Assembly: GCA_014529385.2 (NCBI GenBank) | Contig: CM043956.1 | Coordinates: forward strand, 67,172,281-67,236,280 | Length of the DNA stretch: 64,000 bases | Reading direction: 5' to 3' | Source: Adiantum capillus-veneris | Taxonomy: Eukaryota > Streptophyta > Polypodiopsida > Polypodiales > Pteridaceae | Shown here: in pieces, positions 46,701-58,399 of the stretch | Numbering within the stretch: position 1 is the first letter of the stretch | Layout: each line of letters starts with the position of its first letter | Made by a program: the position numbers and the translations under genes | Notes under the pieces: generated by a model | Databases searched by the model: none | Seen by the model: only the letters and a program-made list of their open reading frames with translations | What the model was told of the DNA's origin: nothing

Positions 46701-47955
46701 TATGTTGGGATGGATAATCTTGTAATTCATGTAATGTTTGTTTTACAACAGTTGCACGTTGCTCTATAGAATTAAAATTGAGAGCTTGCTCGTTCAATTT
46801 GTTAACGCTTTGTTTATCAGTAGAATTCATTGCACTTTGCATACCATTAATAGAATTCATTTCACTTTGCATACCATTACTAGAATTCGTTGCACTTTGC
46901 ATACCATTACTAGAATTCATCGCACTTTGCTCTTGAGAATTCACAAGACTTGGAGACAAGCAGTAACACAAAAAGACTTCATCTTTCTGCAAAATAAAAA
47001 GCTCGGCTGTACATATAAGAGGTGCAGATGGTATATTTTTCTCACCAAGCAAAAGCACATGTTTACCATTGGCCATAAAGGATAAGGATCTGTGTTCATA
47101 ACTAGTGTGCAATGTGTTTCCTCAACCATGCAGCCACTCCCATCCTAAGACTACATCAGCACGGTTCATGTTCATAAGTTGGAAGCCAAGGGTCATCGTA
47201 TGAGCTTGAACAATAAGCTCAACCCCTTGAACTACCGTGTCCCATACTTATTTATCATTCCCAGACATCTGCTCCACCACATACTTGTGAGAGCAGGGAG
47301 TCTGTGTAAGCTTCAATTTTTTGACTAGCTTATAGTTCAAGAAGTTATGAGTTTCACCATCATCCACTAAAATACGAACACGTTGTCCATTAATAGTGCC
47401 ATGCATGCGAATCAAATCATGGGGTCCAAAGGTGGTTTCCACATTGAAGCAGGCACACAACATGTGCTTTTCTTCCATATTAAGAACCTCTACAGCACAA
47501 TATTTAGGAGATGAATCTAATGTGAGGTGTTGCACCGTGTGCATGGCCTTTTCTTTGCCTTGCAAAAGAGGACAATATTTCTTGTTATGTTGGTCCAAAA
47601 GACATCTAAAACACAAATTGTGTTTCTTTGCACGCTCAAAATCAGCAGTGTTGAGAGACCCACGTGGAGTATCTCGTGATTGCTTAGGCTTCTTAGCCTC
47701 TTGTGGGCGTGGAGAGGTAGATATTCTCTTATTCCTCTTGGAACGTGTGGGAGATCTACCTCTCCATTGGCTCTTAGCCACATTTCTCTTAGCAAAAGTA
47801 TTCTTAGAGTAGGGAACGTTTCCTTTCTTCTCTTGTTCATCATCATATATTTTTGCATGACTAATGGCTTCTTCCAAAGTTTTTGGATGTTGGGTCTTAA
47901 CATGAAGACAATAGTCTTTGTCAAGCCATAAGAAATTTTCATTACTCTTCAGCAA
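43739..47955 (-). pseudogene. Ty3/gypsy chromovirus gag-pol polyprotein, gag N-terminus missing
   Basis: From the right edge: gag C-terminus with zinc knuckle CFRCLLDQHNKKYC (C-x2-C-x4-H-x4-C), protease LVDDGETHNFL (usual D-S-G reads D-D-G), reverse transcriptase with [38 protein letters not shown], and the catalytic FLDD at 46092-46103, then RNase H with VVEIDASDKAIGAVL and VYERELYAI (45.4-45.7 kb), the integrase zinc-binding part with YWPGLHHDVQEYVINCQQC (44.87-44.94 kb), the core with W-E-S-I-S-M-D-F and TTGFSPFMLLYG, and finally a chromodomain with VLVKWLDRPEEGSTWENV (43.78-43.86 kb). Damage includes a stop at 46585-46587, a frameshift near 46170 and stops in RNase H and integrase. The chromodomain would direct insertion to marked chromatin. 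The N-terminus of gag meets the tandem array at about 48.0 kb. Confidence 0.9.
46827..46932 (-). repeat. 30-bp coding tandem repeat between protease and reverse transcriptase
   Basis: The decapeptide M-Q-S-A-[MT]-N-S-S-N-G is repeated about 3.5 times with small changes. DNA units contain ACTTTGCATACCATTA and GAATTC. It lies in a linker, so variation would be tolerated. Confidence 0.85.
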
Positions 47956-48009
47956 CCCTTTAGTTCAAGTCTTTGAAAAAACATTGTTCAAGGCCACCCT
48001 AAACCATTT

Positions 48010-49310
48010 TCATCATAGGGGTGTCTAAAACTAGCTTTTTGGCAATTCAGGAAGAAAACGGTCAAAGTTTTATACTTAGTTTTAACCATTTGACCAATTC
48101 AAATATTGGAAAGCAAGGTCTTGCAATAATTTCCTTTGGACATCACACTTTAAAACTAGGTCCCTCACTTTTCCAAGCTATGCTCTAATACAATAAAGGG
48201 TTTTTGGTTTCAAGATGCACCACTTTCCCAACCTTGATTCAATTAAAGAAGCTAGCTCTACTTAGACATTTAATAGCAAGGTCTTGTAGCAGTTCACATT
48301 GAACATTTTCCATGACAGCTAAGTCCACCACTTGTCTAAGCTACGCTCTAATAGAGCAAGGGGGTTTTGGTTTCAAGATCCACCACTTGTCCAAAATTGA
48401 TTTGGGAAGCAAGGTCCTATAATAGTCTGCTTTTGACATTCACCATTACAACTAGGTCCACCACTTGTCCAAGCTATGTTCTAATACACTAAGGAGGTTT
48501 TGGTTTTAAGGAGAACCACTTGTACGACTTTGTTTTTGGAAGTAAGGTCTTTCCATAGTTCACCTTGGACCTTGGATATTGGATACTACAACTAAGACCA
48601 CCACTTGTCCAAGCTATCCTCCAATATAGCCAAAGGGTTTGGGTTTCAAGATTCACCACTGTTCCAACTTTGCTTCCATTCAAGAAAGGAGGGGCATTAA
48701 AACTAGGTCCACCACTTGTCCAACCAATGCTCTGATATAGAAAGGGTATTTTGTTTCAAGATCCACCACGTGTTCAACCTTCCAAGACTCAAGGGATACT
48801 TGGAAATTGGAAAGCATAGTCCTATAGTAGTTGATAGGTGGCAGTGGTTATTACAACTAGGTCCAACCTATGCTCTAATATAGCAAAGAGGCTTTGGTTT
48901 CAAGGTCCACCACTTGTCCAACCTTGCTTCCATTAAATAAAGGAGGGGCTACGTAAACATTGGCAAGCAAGGTAGCAGGTATTTCACCTTGGATATTGGG
49001 CATTATAACTAGGTCCACCACTTGTCCAAGCTATGCTCTGATATAGAAAGGGGATTTTAGTTTCAAGATCCACCACGTGTTCAACCTTGCAAGACTCAAG
49101 GGATACTTGGACATTGGAAAGCATAGTCCTATAGTAGTTGATAGGTGGCAGTGAGTATTACCACTAGGTCCACCACTTGCCCAACCTATGCTCTAATATA
49201 GCAAGGAGGATTTGGTTTCAAGATCCACCATATTTCCAACCTTGATTCCATTAATATAGCAAGGAGGATTTGGTCTCAAGGTTCACCACTTGTCCAACCT
49301 ATGCAAACCT
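48010..49310. repeat. Tandem array of ~150-bp units with a ~307-bp higher-order period
   Basis: The consensus unit holds ACTAGGTCCACCACTTGTCC, AAGCTATGCTCTAATATAGC, AAGG and TTTTGGTTTCAAGATCCACC. About eight units start near 48167, 48321, 48440, 48592, 48700, 48855, 49006 and 49158; spacing is mostly 110-155 bp. Pairs are more alike than neighbours: the segment GATCCACCACGTGTTCAACC followed by GACTCAAGGGATACTTGG and GTCCTATAGTAGTTGATAGG occurs at 48760 and 49067. No protein frame spans it. It separates the gypsy polyprotein from the DUF7869-like gene. Confidence 0.85.
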
Positions 49311-49395
49311 TTTTCATGTTGTAGCATGATTTTTTGTTTGAAGAGTATTTTTCTATGACTATGGATTTAACAATGTAATCTTTTTCACTTACAGG

Positions 49396-52300
49396 ATGGA
49401 CTTCGAATCTGGGGAGAAAGTACATATGATACTTGACAATGAAATTGCTAGTATTGGTTGTGTGTGTAGAAGAAATCCAGATTCCACTTGTGGTTGTACA
49501 AAGATAGGGCAAGGAAATGTCTCCGTACTAGTGGAGGAATGCTTGAAGGATGTGGTCCTACCTTTTCCTACAATGGATAGTTCATCTCTCCAAGGTTCAT
49601 TATGGAGTGTTGTTCGATGGTCAAAGCTTCTTTTGCGATCTTCTATATTGAATGGGAACTTAATTGATCCACACGAAAGCTACAATGGTGATGAAGAACA
49701 GGATCATTCTGATCCTCTATTTACAGATGCAATACCTATGACAAGCCTAGAATTTGAAGCAGTGATTCAAGAGTCTTGGAAAAATCAGAGGGTTAAAAGA
49801 TGACACAATAATGCAAACCATGAATGAAGGGACCATCTTATATGTATTTCCACATGATTATGCCAACTTTCAAGAACTTGGTCATGATTGTGTGGGTGTG
49901 GGTATAGAAAGAGCAAATGCAAGCATTGATGATGTGGTTGAATTGGGTAGAATCACTTTGCTAAAGTGGCCCATCAAGAAGACAACAATGTTGAATGGGA
50001 GCCCATTACAACGCTTTGTTCCTATTGATGGCATGCATGCTACATATGAGGATGTATCCAATGATGACAATGTTGGAAAAAAACTTGATGGGAGTAATGT
50101 TGTCCAATTGTCAAGGAAGAGACGATACACTTTCATGAACAGGGCTCAAAAATCAAAAGCAGCACCAGCTTCCACTTTTTACCTTTCAAACAAATGAATT
50201 GAAAGGGTCTCATGCATTGATTGTTGTGCACAAAAATGTTTCCAGTTTGCAGATTGTGATATGGTGACAAGGTTACGGCAACAATTTTGGGGAGAGTCTC
50301 AAAAATCATGCACTAATTATGTTTATGATGTTATTTCTATATACTATCAGAAAGATGAGAAGTCACGATACCAATTCAGGCTAAATGGATCTATTGTTTG
50401 CTGTAGAGCATGGTATGAGCTGCATGGAATACCAAAGACATCATTTTATCGATACAAGGAGAACTTTGAAAATTGTGTGCGCCAATATGTACATGGGAAC
50501 ACATGTACATTGAGAAGGGGACTTCAACATACTAGTTTAGCAAGAGCACTGCTGAATGAGTTTGTGGAAAACAACTCTGAGAAGATGCCACATAGAAGTA
50601 GAACACTGCTAGATGGTTCAAGAGAGACTCAATTAGTGATTCCATCAACATACAAACAAGTGGATATTTTATGTGAAATCAACACGGCACTTGACCAAAT
50701 GGGCTATGAGAAGAAGCTTCCCAATCTTCTTTTGGTAGAATTTGGAACAAAGAGTACCCACATTCACTTTAACTAAGACGAGTGAGTTCTCTAAGTGCAA
50801 TATTTGTAGCTCAATCAAGGCAAGGTTAGAAGCTAAACCTTCTCTTGAAGAGAGAGCTCTTCTCTTGAGGGAGAGAGAAGTTCACATGGCACAACAAAAG
50901 AGTTGCAGAAGCCTATATTATGCATGGTGCACATATTCAGAAACTCAACCACAAAAATATGTATGCATAATCCATGATAAGATGGATCAAAAGAAGACTC
51001 CCATTCCTAGATTACACATTGTTCCTAAGGGTGTGGATTCATGACATAATCTGCAAGTGGCATTGATTGGCATGATCACGCATAGACATGGAGAAGGTCA
51101 TTACGGACACTTTGTCTTGAATGGTTTGTGGGCAGCTGATCCAAATCTTACAATTGGCTCAATTGCTATTTGTTTACATAACCTAGAGAGGATAGATAAG
51201 CATCCTCTGGTGATCTAGTACCAAATGGACTTCGAAGGAGAAATATTTCACTACTACATGCTTTGAACTCAAGGGATGCATTGGACTACCATAACTTGAG
51301 TGATGGAAAAGAGCCCATTGTGCAGCCACCATCAGAAATTGCAGAAGAGGAATTGGGGTCAACATTTTGTAGGTTGCCAGAGAACTTGTTGCTACAACTG
51401 GATAATTGTGCAAGGGAAAACAAAAATCGATACTTATTTTCCTATTTGTCAATCCTTGTTGCAAGGAGTGTTTTCAAAACTATACAACTAGGATCTTTAA
51501 TGGTTGGGCATACACATGAGGACATAGACACCATGTTTAGTAGGTTTTCAGAGAAGTTGAGAGTTACACAATCCTATACTTTGGCACATTTGATGGATAC
51601 ATTATGAAACAGCTCATCTTCATCTCCAGCTCCATTTTTTCTCACAAAGATCCCCGATTTCAAGAAATATTGTGATGGCTATCTTTGTGATGGACAAGAC
51701 ATACTTGTTGGACATTCCAAACCGCTTCAGTTTAGGTTCTTTATGGAGGATGAGACATGAATGATGCAATATAGGCACATGTAGGTGTATCAAGTTGGAA
51801 TGGAAGTATTCGCCTTTGGAAAAAAGAAACAGAAGGCAAGCCAATGTTACCGCATGGAGATCCACCTCTGGTACCAATGGCGAGTATGTCAAGGTCCACG
51901 AAGAAGTCATTTTGGGGCTAAAGAACTATATAAAATTTTGGAAAAATTTAGGGAATGGTTCAAGTGTTCCGCGATATTATAGACCCGTGATAGATTATTG
52001 GAATAAGGTAATTGAAGAGATTGTAAAAGCAATCATATCAGAGGGAGTCTTGTATGAAATGTTTTGTGCAAAAACTCAAGAATATTCTCACCTACAAAGC
52101 ACTGCAATGAATTTGCAACAAGGAGCATAAATATTCCTAGGCCTTGAAGAGTTGAATGATCATTTTTGTGGGCCTCAACAAGATAGGCCAACGGAAGAGT
52201 TTGACCCTATGTCTGATGTGCACCAAGGTGACTTTCTTATTCTTGTTCCGCGTGACACAGAAATCTATCGAGTGTGGCTTGCAATGGCTTTATCTGACAC

Positions 52301-52618
52301 TGATAATGAGCCTACATCACCAAACTACAAAAAACTCTTGATTCAATATTGGGCACCTTGCGCGAGAAAAAGTGGGATGACAGATACTCAAAAGCTTACA
52401 GTAATTGTTGAAGGGGTTATTGGGCTGTCAACTATAAGGACCCACAAGTGTGGGAAACTGTAGATGCAATTGTTTGGTCCTGGAGACCAAACAAAGAAGG
52501 ACCATTTTCTAGAATAAATATTCCATAAAGGCATGCTCTAAAAGCCAAAGAAGGCCTCACTCATGCACATCAACCACACTTGGATCAAAGTTTAGATATG
52601 GTATCAAATGTGGAGTAG
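49396..52618 (+). pseudogene. DUF7869-like protein gene (possible transposase-related), lightly decayed
   Basis: Starts after a splice-acceptor-like CACTTACAG, so upstream exons may lie to the left. Landmarks: cysteine cluster CVCRRNPDSTCGC (49460-49500); CIDCCAQKCFQFADC (50218-50260); RLRQQFWGES; FRLNGSIVCCRAWYELHGI with FYRYKENF and VHGNT (50375-50510); EFSKCNICSSIKARL (50783-50830); LQLDNCARENKNRYLFSYLS and SLMVGHTHEDIDTMFSRF (51393-51550); a C-terminus with YWAVNYKDPQVWETVD and ILGLKNYIKFWKN. This order fits the uncharacterised DUF7869 proteins of plants and animals as I recall them. Breaks: frameshifts near 49800, 50745, 51230 and 51800, a TGA at 50195-50197 with the frame intact on both sides, and further stops at 51043, 51217 and 51605. 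D-N...N-K-N and V-G-H-T-x3-D could be catalytic residues of an RNase H-like fold; that is inference. Confidence 0.7.
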
Positions 52619-52924
52619 AATTATGTGGAGCTTCTATTGTGACTATACTAGTCAATTTTGTAAACAAAATATTTTTTGTATCTTCCTTTGTTTCATGTAA
52701 TTCGTAGTTTTTATTCAAATCCATGTGTTGTACGTCCTCTTGACTTTTGGTGTTTATCAACACCACAATCCTATGAGATTTTCACTTTATTTACTAACTA
52801 GACACCTCAATTTTTCCCACTTTAAGTGGAAAATTCCCAAATTACATGAATTTAATCAATTTGGAGATTCCCATAATGTGAGATTTTTAACAAAATACCT
52901 AATATGGTCTTAAAAATTTGGTTT

Positions 52925-53204
52925 GTAGTTGTTGTAACGCATTGACGGAGAACCATTTTTGCCACTAATGAAGTGGAGAACATCTTCGACCCTCTCCCAC
53001 CTACTTCTTTGGATAAGAAGGAGACAAAGGAGAGAAAGATCAATGATTCAAGTCCACTGCTACCAATCTTAGAGAGTATGATTGCCATGATGATGATGAT
53101 GATGAAGCCAACATATCTACAAACAACAATTCAATTTCTTAGGAGCCATTGGTTTAGATTTAGATCAAGCTACTTGTAGAGATCTTTTGGAAGATGATTC
53201 ATAA
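52925..53204 (+). pseudogene. C-terminal tail of a third Tnp2 gene
   Basis: VVVVTH then RRTIFATNEVENIFDPLPPT aligns with VIPVMPRGRSIFAETDIELV and the following IDPIIPSPQD of the left-edge Tnp2 gene. The end, TCRDLLEDDS, matches SACRDLIQDDN there. A GAT/ATG repeat (53086-53103) codes the acidic linker. A TGA after VVVVTH and a frame change near 53130 break it. The rest of Tnp2 is absent. It lies 306 bp after the DUF7869-like frame on the same strand. Confidence 0.7.
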
Positions 53205-53257
53205 ACATGTTGTATATTTTATTCTATGAAAGGTTTTGTCGTGTTTCCCATTCATCA

Positions 53258-53259
<2 letters not shown>

Positions 53260-53301
<42 letters not shown>
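53260..53301. repeat. (TC)n microsatellite
   Basis: Pure TC over about 42 bp, just 3' of the Tnp2 tail. Confidence 0.97.
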
Positions 53302-53302
<1 letters not shown>

Positions 53303-54705
53303 AATTGTCAAGCATGACAATTTATGTTAATCAAGTGGATGTGATTACTTTAATAATAAAACATATATCATTTTTTGGCACAAATCTTCTTGAAAATTAA
53401 TAAATGCTTTGTATTTCTTTAAGAAAATAGAAACAAGTACTCAAATTTCATATTTTGGCTTTAAATCATTGCACAAAAATATTAGAGGCAATAATGGCCG
53501 CTATAACCTCTCTCTCTTTCTAATATCCACCTTCACACATTTTCTTCCATTGTTGTTTATGAAGAGTTATGGGTGCAAGTCGAGTTTGTGTTTTGTGTTG
53601 TGTGCAGTGCGAGAGTGTTTCTGCTATTGAAGACTTCTTTGAGGTGCTCCTTTATTGTTCCCCTTGCTCAACGCCTCTACATTGCAAGAGAGTTCATTGC
53701 CACCACTATCTAAAGTCTTTCAAATATGCAATGAATGCATGGATGTGGTCAATGAGGTGAAATGTGTGCATAATATTTGCGCGGGGGGGGGGATGAGAGA
53801 GTGCAAGCTTCTTCTTTTTTATGCAGAATGAATGTTTTTATTGCGGGCCAACATTTGTGACAGAGCGGTCACATGCATGAGCAACCTAATTTATTTTTTT
53901 GAAATTTCCAATCATGTTTTAAAAAATCTTTTCACAAGCAAAACAAAGGGAAATACCCAAATTTCAATGTTTAAGCGCTAAAGTGGGGCGTGTAATAAGA
54001 GAAATAATAGAGGTGGTAATAGGCACGGTAGTAACCGTGGTAATATTTAAACTGCAAAAAAAATTCCTCCTGTCCCTCTGATCTCTCTTTTTTGGCCAAC
54101 TCATTTTGGACACTCTCTCTCTACAAAACGTGATAAAGATTGTGGTAAATGTTTTCAAAGTTTCATAGTGTCTTGCATACATGTGAGGCAAAAATTTATT
54201 TGCATGAAGTTCACAACAAATGGTGCCAAAAGAGTTCACCACCGTTCATTTTCCACTTCTCTAATTTCAAGGCTACAACAAGGAATTAAATCTCCATCAA
54301 AGTTTAAACATTGGTTGAATTAAATTACCAAATATTAAAGGTACAATTTACCACTTAGATCAAGGCCATAATTAGGGTTTTCTCCCAACCAAATAGGCTT
54401 GGACACACACAGTAGCAGTAATGGTTAGAACAAAGCTCGGGGGGGTTCGCCATTCAATAACCCCTATATAGCGTGCGTTTGTGGGGAATTAAAAAAACTT
54501 CTCTTTTAACATGTCTAAATGAATAAAATGACCCCTTATTTTCGATTTTTTTCCCAAAATTGAATATAAAACCCCCTTATTTTAATTTATCTATGTTAAA
54601 TTGCCTAAACTTTTTGCATTTGAAAACCCCTCCTTTTGAACTCACGTTATACATTAACATGATTACATAGCGGCACCCCCGAGGAACAAAGAAACAATTG
54701 TACAA
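53302..54705. other. Non-coding DNA, CACTA-like subterminal words and AACCCC-rich stretch
   Basis: Around 53990-54050 GTAATAAG, GGTAATAGG, GTAGTAACC and GGTAATATT recur, similar in style to 3630-3700 near the other Tnp2 gene. At 54440-54680 blocks such as AATAACCCC, AAAACCCCC and GAAAACCCC resemble the 26.9-kb repeat. A G run lies at 53783-53792. No gene is supported. Confidence 0.35.
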
Positions 54706-54830
54706 TTGTGGACCTTCTTAGATCTTACATGGATGAGAACACTACTAAATGGGAGAAATATCTCTCTATGCATTAGTATTTCTATAATAACACACATCAT
54801 TCTACCATCAATTGACCTCCTTTTGGGATT

Positions 54831-54988
54831 TTCTATGGCAAGAAAGACCCTGTCCTACTCTCTTCTATTAGTAATAATATCCCAACCACTAACACTATGG
54901 CAGGGGTCTTTCTATGGCAAGAAAGACCATGTCCTACTCTCTTCTATTAGTAATGATATCCCAACCACTAACACTATGGAAAGAGACC
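54831..54988. repeat. 79-bp tandem duplication in the integrase fragment
   Basis: TTCTATGGCAAGAAAGACC, then TCCTACTCTCTTCTATTAGT and CCCAACCACTAACACTATGG, occurs at 54831 and 54910. Confidence 0.9.
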
Positions 54989-55286
54989 ATGCCAAAATTT
55001 TACAAGAGGCCATAGATTGTATTAAAAGAGAACCATAGATATAATCAACACATGCTAACAACCTTGTATGGCTTAGGATAGAAAAACCAAGATTGAAGAG
55101 TGTAGAAAAACATCATGTAGTCAAGTTGGCCACTAGATTTTATGGCCCATTTAGAATACTTGATTTAAGATAATTGGAAATTCATTTTTATCGGGCATTC
55201 CTTCACATTGGATAATACACAACTCTTTTCACATCAATTTATTAGGACCACACAAGGGACCTATTCTCAATAGTCCTCCCAACCCG

Positions 55287-55307
55287 CCCCCCCCCCCCCC
55301 CCCCCCC
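55287..55307. repeat. 21-bp poly-C run
   Basis: Unbroken C inside the proline-coding linker of the integrase fragment. The glycine-rich frame on the - strand is its shadow. Length may be affected by sequencing. Confidence 0.9.
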
Positions 55308-55440
55308 AACCCCCCCTTGCCCCCATTGAAGGTGATGAAGAAATTCTTGTTCTTGAAACAAATCTTGGTCATGAACTCACCATTACCTGTATGTATAATC
55401 AATACAAAAGTCATGATTTGCATATCATGCCCCTAGGGTC

Positions 55441-56089
55441 ATAGATTTGTCTATTCGGGAAAAAATGATCTCTTTTGAGTGCAAATTTGCCACTTTAGGT
55501 AGCACAATCATAGTGAAATTTCTTGGTTTAGAAAGCATGTGTAGATTCATTTTAGGAAACATGACGACAATGCAATTTTTTGTTTTACATAGCATGCCCA
55601 TTTGTGTAGATCTATGAGTTTATGCAACACCAATTAGTAGAACATTCTACGAGGATATTCGTCTTTTAATTGTGGAGTATATCTAAAAAATGAGCATATT
55701 TGAATAAATGCTCATTGTTTAATTGGGACATTTTATTGATGATGCAATGTGGATTGATGAGTCTATTATGAAACATGGTAAGATGATGTATTTAGAAGAT
55801 CGATGACTGCATAGGTGTAGGACATGTGTGACATGGCTTCTATTTTGTGATGGTACCATTGCCTTATGGGTGATAATCGTGAGCCATCTACATAGTTTAT
55901 GTCAAATGGATTAAGAAGTAATTTTGAGTAATTAATTATTATATTTGTGAACTCATCACTATGAGCAATGAATATCTTATACATAAGTGACAATTTTCAT
56001 TTTTTTGAGCATGGACATAACCTATAAATTAAATATGTGAAATGAGGGACATGATCACTCTTGCATTGGGGAACATTTCTCTCATTTCT

Positions 56090-56159
<70 letters not shown>

Positions 56160-57444
56160 AAGTTTATGCATCTCAAGTGAATGACCAATGTAATTCTAGT
56201 TATTATTTTGTCTTTTAGGTATTTATTTTACTTATTTGACATGATTATCGATAGGAAAATTCTTGACTCTTATTATATAAGTGCACCCAGACCCTCACTG
56301 TATAATTTATCTAATTCATTGCAGTTTGGGTTGGTTATGGACACGTCTCTTGCTTTCTCTCTCTTTCTTGCATTCTCTTTGTAGCACTTTACTTCCACAT
56401 CATCGTCTTTTACATGATATCAAAGAATTACGTTCTTTGATCATGGGAGGAAACATGATGAAGATGACGATTGGAAGCTCCTATTGTCTAACATTTTTTC
56501 CTAGCATTTTAAAGTGCTAGTGAAGGAGTGCCATTTAATATCTTTCTAAAGTGTAGCAGTGAGGGGAAAAAGTTTTTCATTGTGTAGTCACAATTTGAAT
56601 TTATCATTGACTGAGTGATCTTGCCGATCATCTTGAAACACTATTGGGTAGGAGCCTCAATAGGTTTCATTTTATGTGCTTTTTGAGATGTTGTCCCTTC
56701 GATCTACTTGACTCTACATCACGCTCCCATAAAAATCCTGAAATGCTTTCTCTAGATTGGGCATAAAGTTTCACAACCTACATCTTTTTGAGTCATGCCT
56801 TGAAGACACTTTGAAAGCGAGGAGGATCTCTTCCTTGTGCATTTTTATATAAATTAGCTTTGAGAATAGCTTTAAAGTGCAAACTTGCACTAAGGCTTTG
56901 TTACGTGACTGGGCACCCTCTTGTTGTAGTGGTTAGTTGCAATTGGGATAGCTGGCGTAATGGTTAATTATGTGTTTTCTATTTATTTTCTAATTGACTT
57001 GATGATGATGATGATTTTGTAGAGTGGAATGCAGGGAGTTGATGAAGAGATGCCGGCAATTACTCTTGGCCATTTTATATTCGCACAGTATTTTAGAATT
57101 TCATTTCAATAAGCCACTATGGATCTGTAGATAACTGTAGTGGGAACTCCCCTTATGGGTCATGCAAGAACTAATGAGCTTCACTCATTTACAAAAGTTA
57201 AGTGGTTGTAAAAAGAGGGGCCTCAATTTTTGGCACCTTAAACTCAAAAAAAAGATATTAAATACCAACTCCACAAGAAAGGTGCCGTGGAGTTTGGGGC
57301 TAGATTTAAGCCTTTCTCTTGCAGATTCTCTTCTCTACACTGTTATACTATGCTTACTATGATGTGTACTCTCTAATCAAATCTCCATCTCTTACAATTC
57401 TCTTACACACTCTTACAAACTTGTCTATGTCAATTCTATGTTCT

Positions 57445-57445
<1 letters not shown>
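55441..57445. other. Non-coding AT-rich DNA
   Basis: No gene recognised. The (CT)n tract at 56094-56156 is listed separately; a GATGATGATGATG run lies at 57001-57013. Confidence 0.4.
56094..56156. repeat. (CT)n microsatellite
   Basis: Pure CT over about 63 bp. Confidence 0.97.

Positions 57446-57488
<43 letters not shown>
57446..57488. repeat. (GT)n microsatellite
   Basis: Pure GT over about 43 bp, followed by CTGTGGGTGT. The cysteine/valine frame through it is an artefact. Confidence 0.97.
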
Positions 57489-57489
<1 letters not shown>

Positions 57490-58399
57490 TGTGGGTGTCA
57501 TAGTCTAGATGTGTGTGTATGCTTGGAAATTGGAAAAAGAGTTGGACATGTTGATGGTGATGTTTATGAGCATGTGTTGAATAAATTAAGCAATCGGTCT
57601 CCCCATCTCAGCTCCGCTCCCAACAATGGTAACTGAGCGAAGGTTTCGTTTCAGGAGGAGTAATTATGTGAGCATGAAGGCTCGATCTTGGCAGTCAAGA
57701 AGATATCATTGAGAAAGTCGAGGTAAATTTAAAGTTGTTACGTATGTTGGAATTAGGGTTGCAGAGAAACGCACACAGCTTGGAGAAGACGAAGGAAGCT
57801 CAAGGCACACAATAGAGAGTGTGTTACTTAGTATGCAATGGAAAGATAGATAGCCCTAGAGTGATGGGCGTTGTCAGGAGTTTTTTGGAGCAAGGGATTG
57901 CACATATGTACATACACATGCATGGTGCATCAAATAAAGGATTGCCCATTTTCCAGAGCCAGGTGGTTACGTGGGGCCCACATGTGTATAGGTAGGACAG
58001 TGTTTACATAGTGCATCGATTTTCATCGTTACTAGTACCAGTGTGTTTTTTCTACAATAATGAGGAGTTGGTGGCACGTAAAACTTCTCGAGGAAGCTAT
58101 CTGCGGGCTGACGACATGAGGTAAGAAGGTGCGTCAGATGGCATCTAGTGGCGTCAGGAGGTCGAATGGGGTCAATATTTGCACGTGGATGAGTACGGAC
58201 ACAACGTGGGTGTTTTCTTGTGATAGTTATGCAGAAAGGTCATTATGAGGACCATATTTTGGGGCCACTTCACATGGTGGCGGGATGCATTATTGGAAAA
58301 AGCTGAGTGCCAGGTGTGCGGCTGGATGCAAAAAGGTGACAACTATGCACTGCGAGGTCAGTTTTTGGCCTGTTCAGGGTTCGTTTGAGGTCATCTAAA
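57489..58399. other. Non-coding DNA, probably partly the 3' LTR of the copia element
   Basis: No coding motif. Base composition is more GC-rich than to the left. Without a second LTR in the window the left edge of the copia LTR cannot be placed. Confidence 0.35.

Larger units (their letters stand above)
54706..55440 (+). pseudogene. Ty3/gypsy integrase C-terminus and chromodomain fragment
   Basis: Blocks across frames: FYGKKDHVLLSSISNDIP (integrase core end), KPRLKSVEKHHVVKLATRF with YGPFRILD (post-core G-P-F domain, about 55085-55165), then IHNSFHINLLGPHKGPI (55210-55265), a proline linker made by a poly-C run, and EGDEEILVLETNLGHELT, the start of a chromodomain. Frames change at the poly-C. 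No polymerase, protease or LTR is attached. The sequence differs from both the 6.7-kb and the 44-kb integrases, so it is a separate family. Confidence 0.65.

Noticed and set aside
48010-49310. CRISPR-like look of the evenly repeated units
   Set aside because: Units are about 150 bp, diverged, without constant repeats and unique spacers, and the context is a plant genome.
55229-55423. Glycine-rich frame on the - strand
   Set aside because: It is the complement of the poly-C run in the integrase fragment.
57319-57636. Cysteine/valine-rich frame
   Set aside because: It is a translation of the (GT)n tract.
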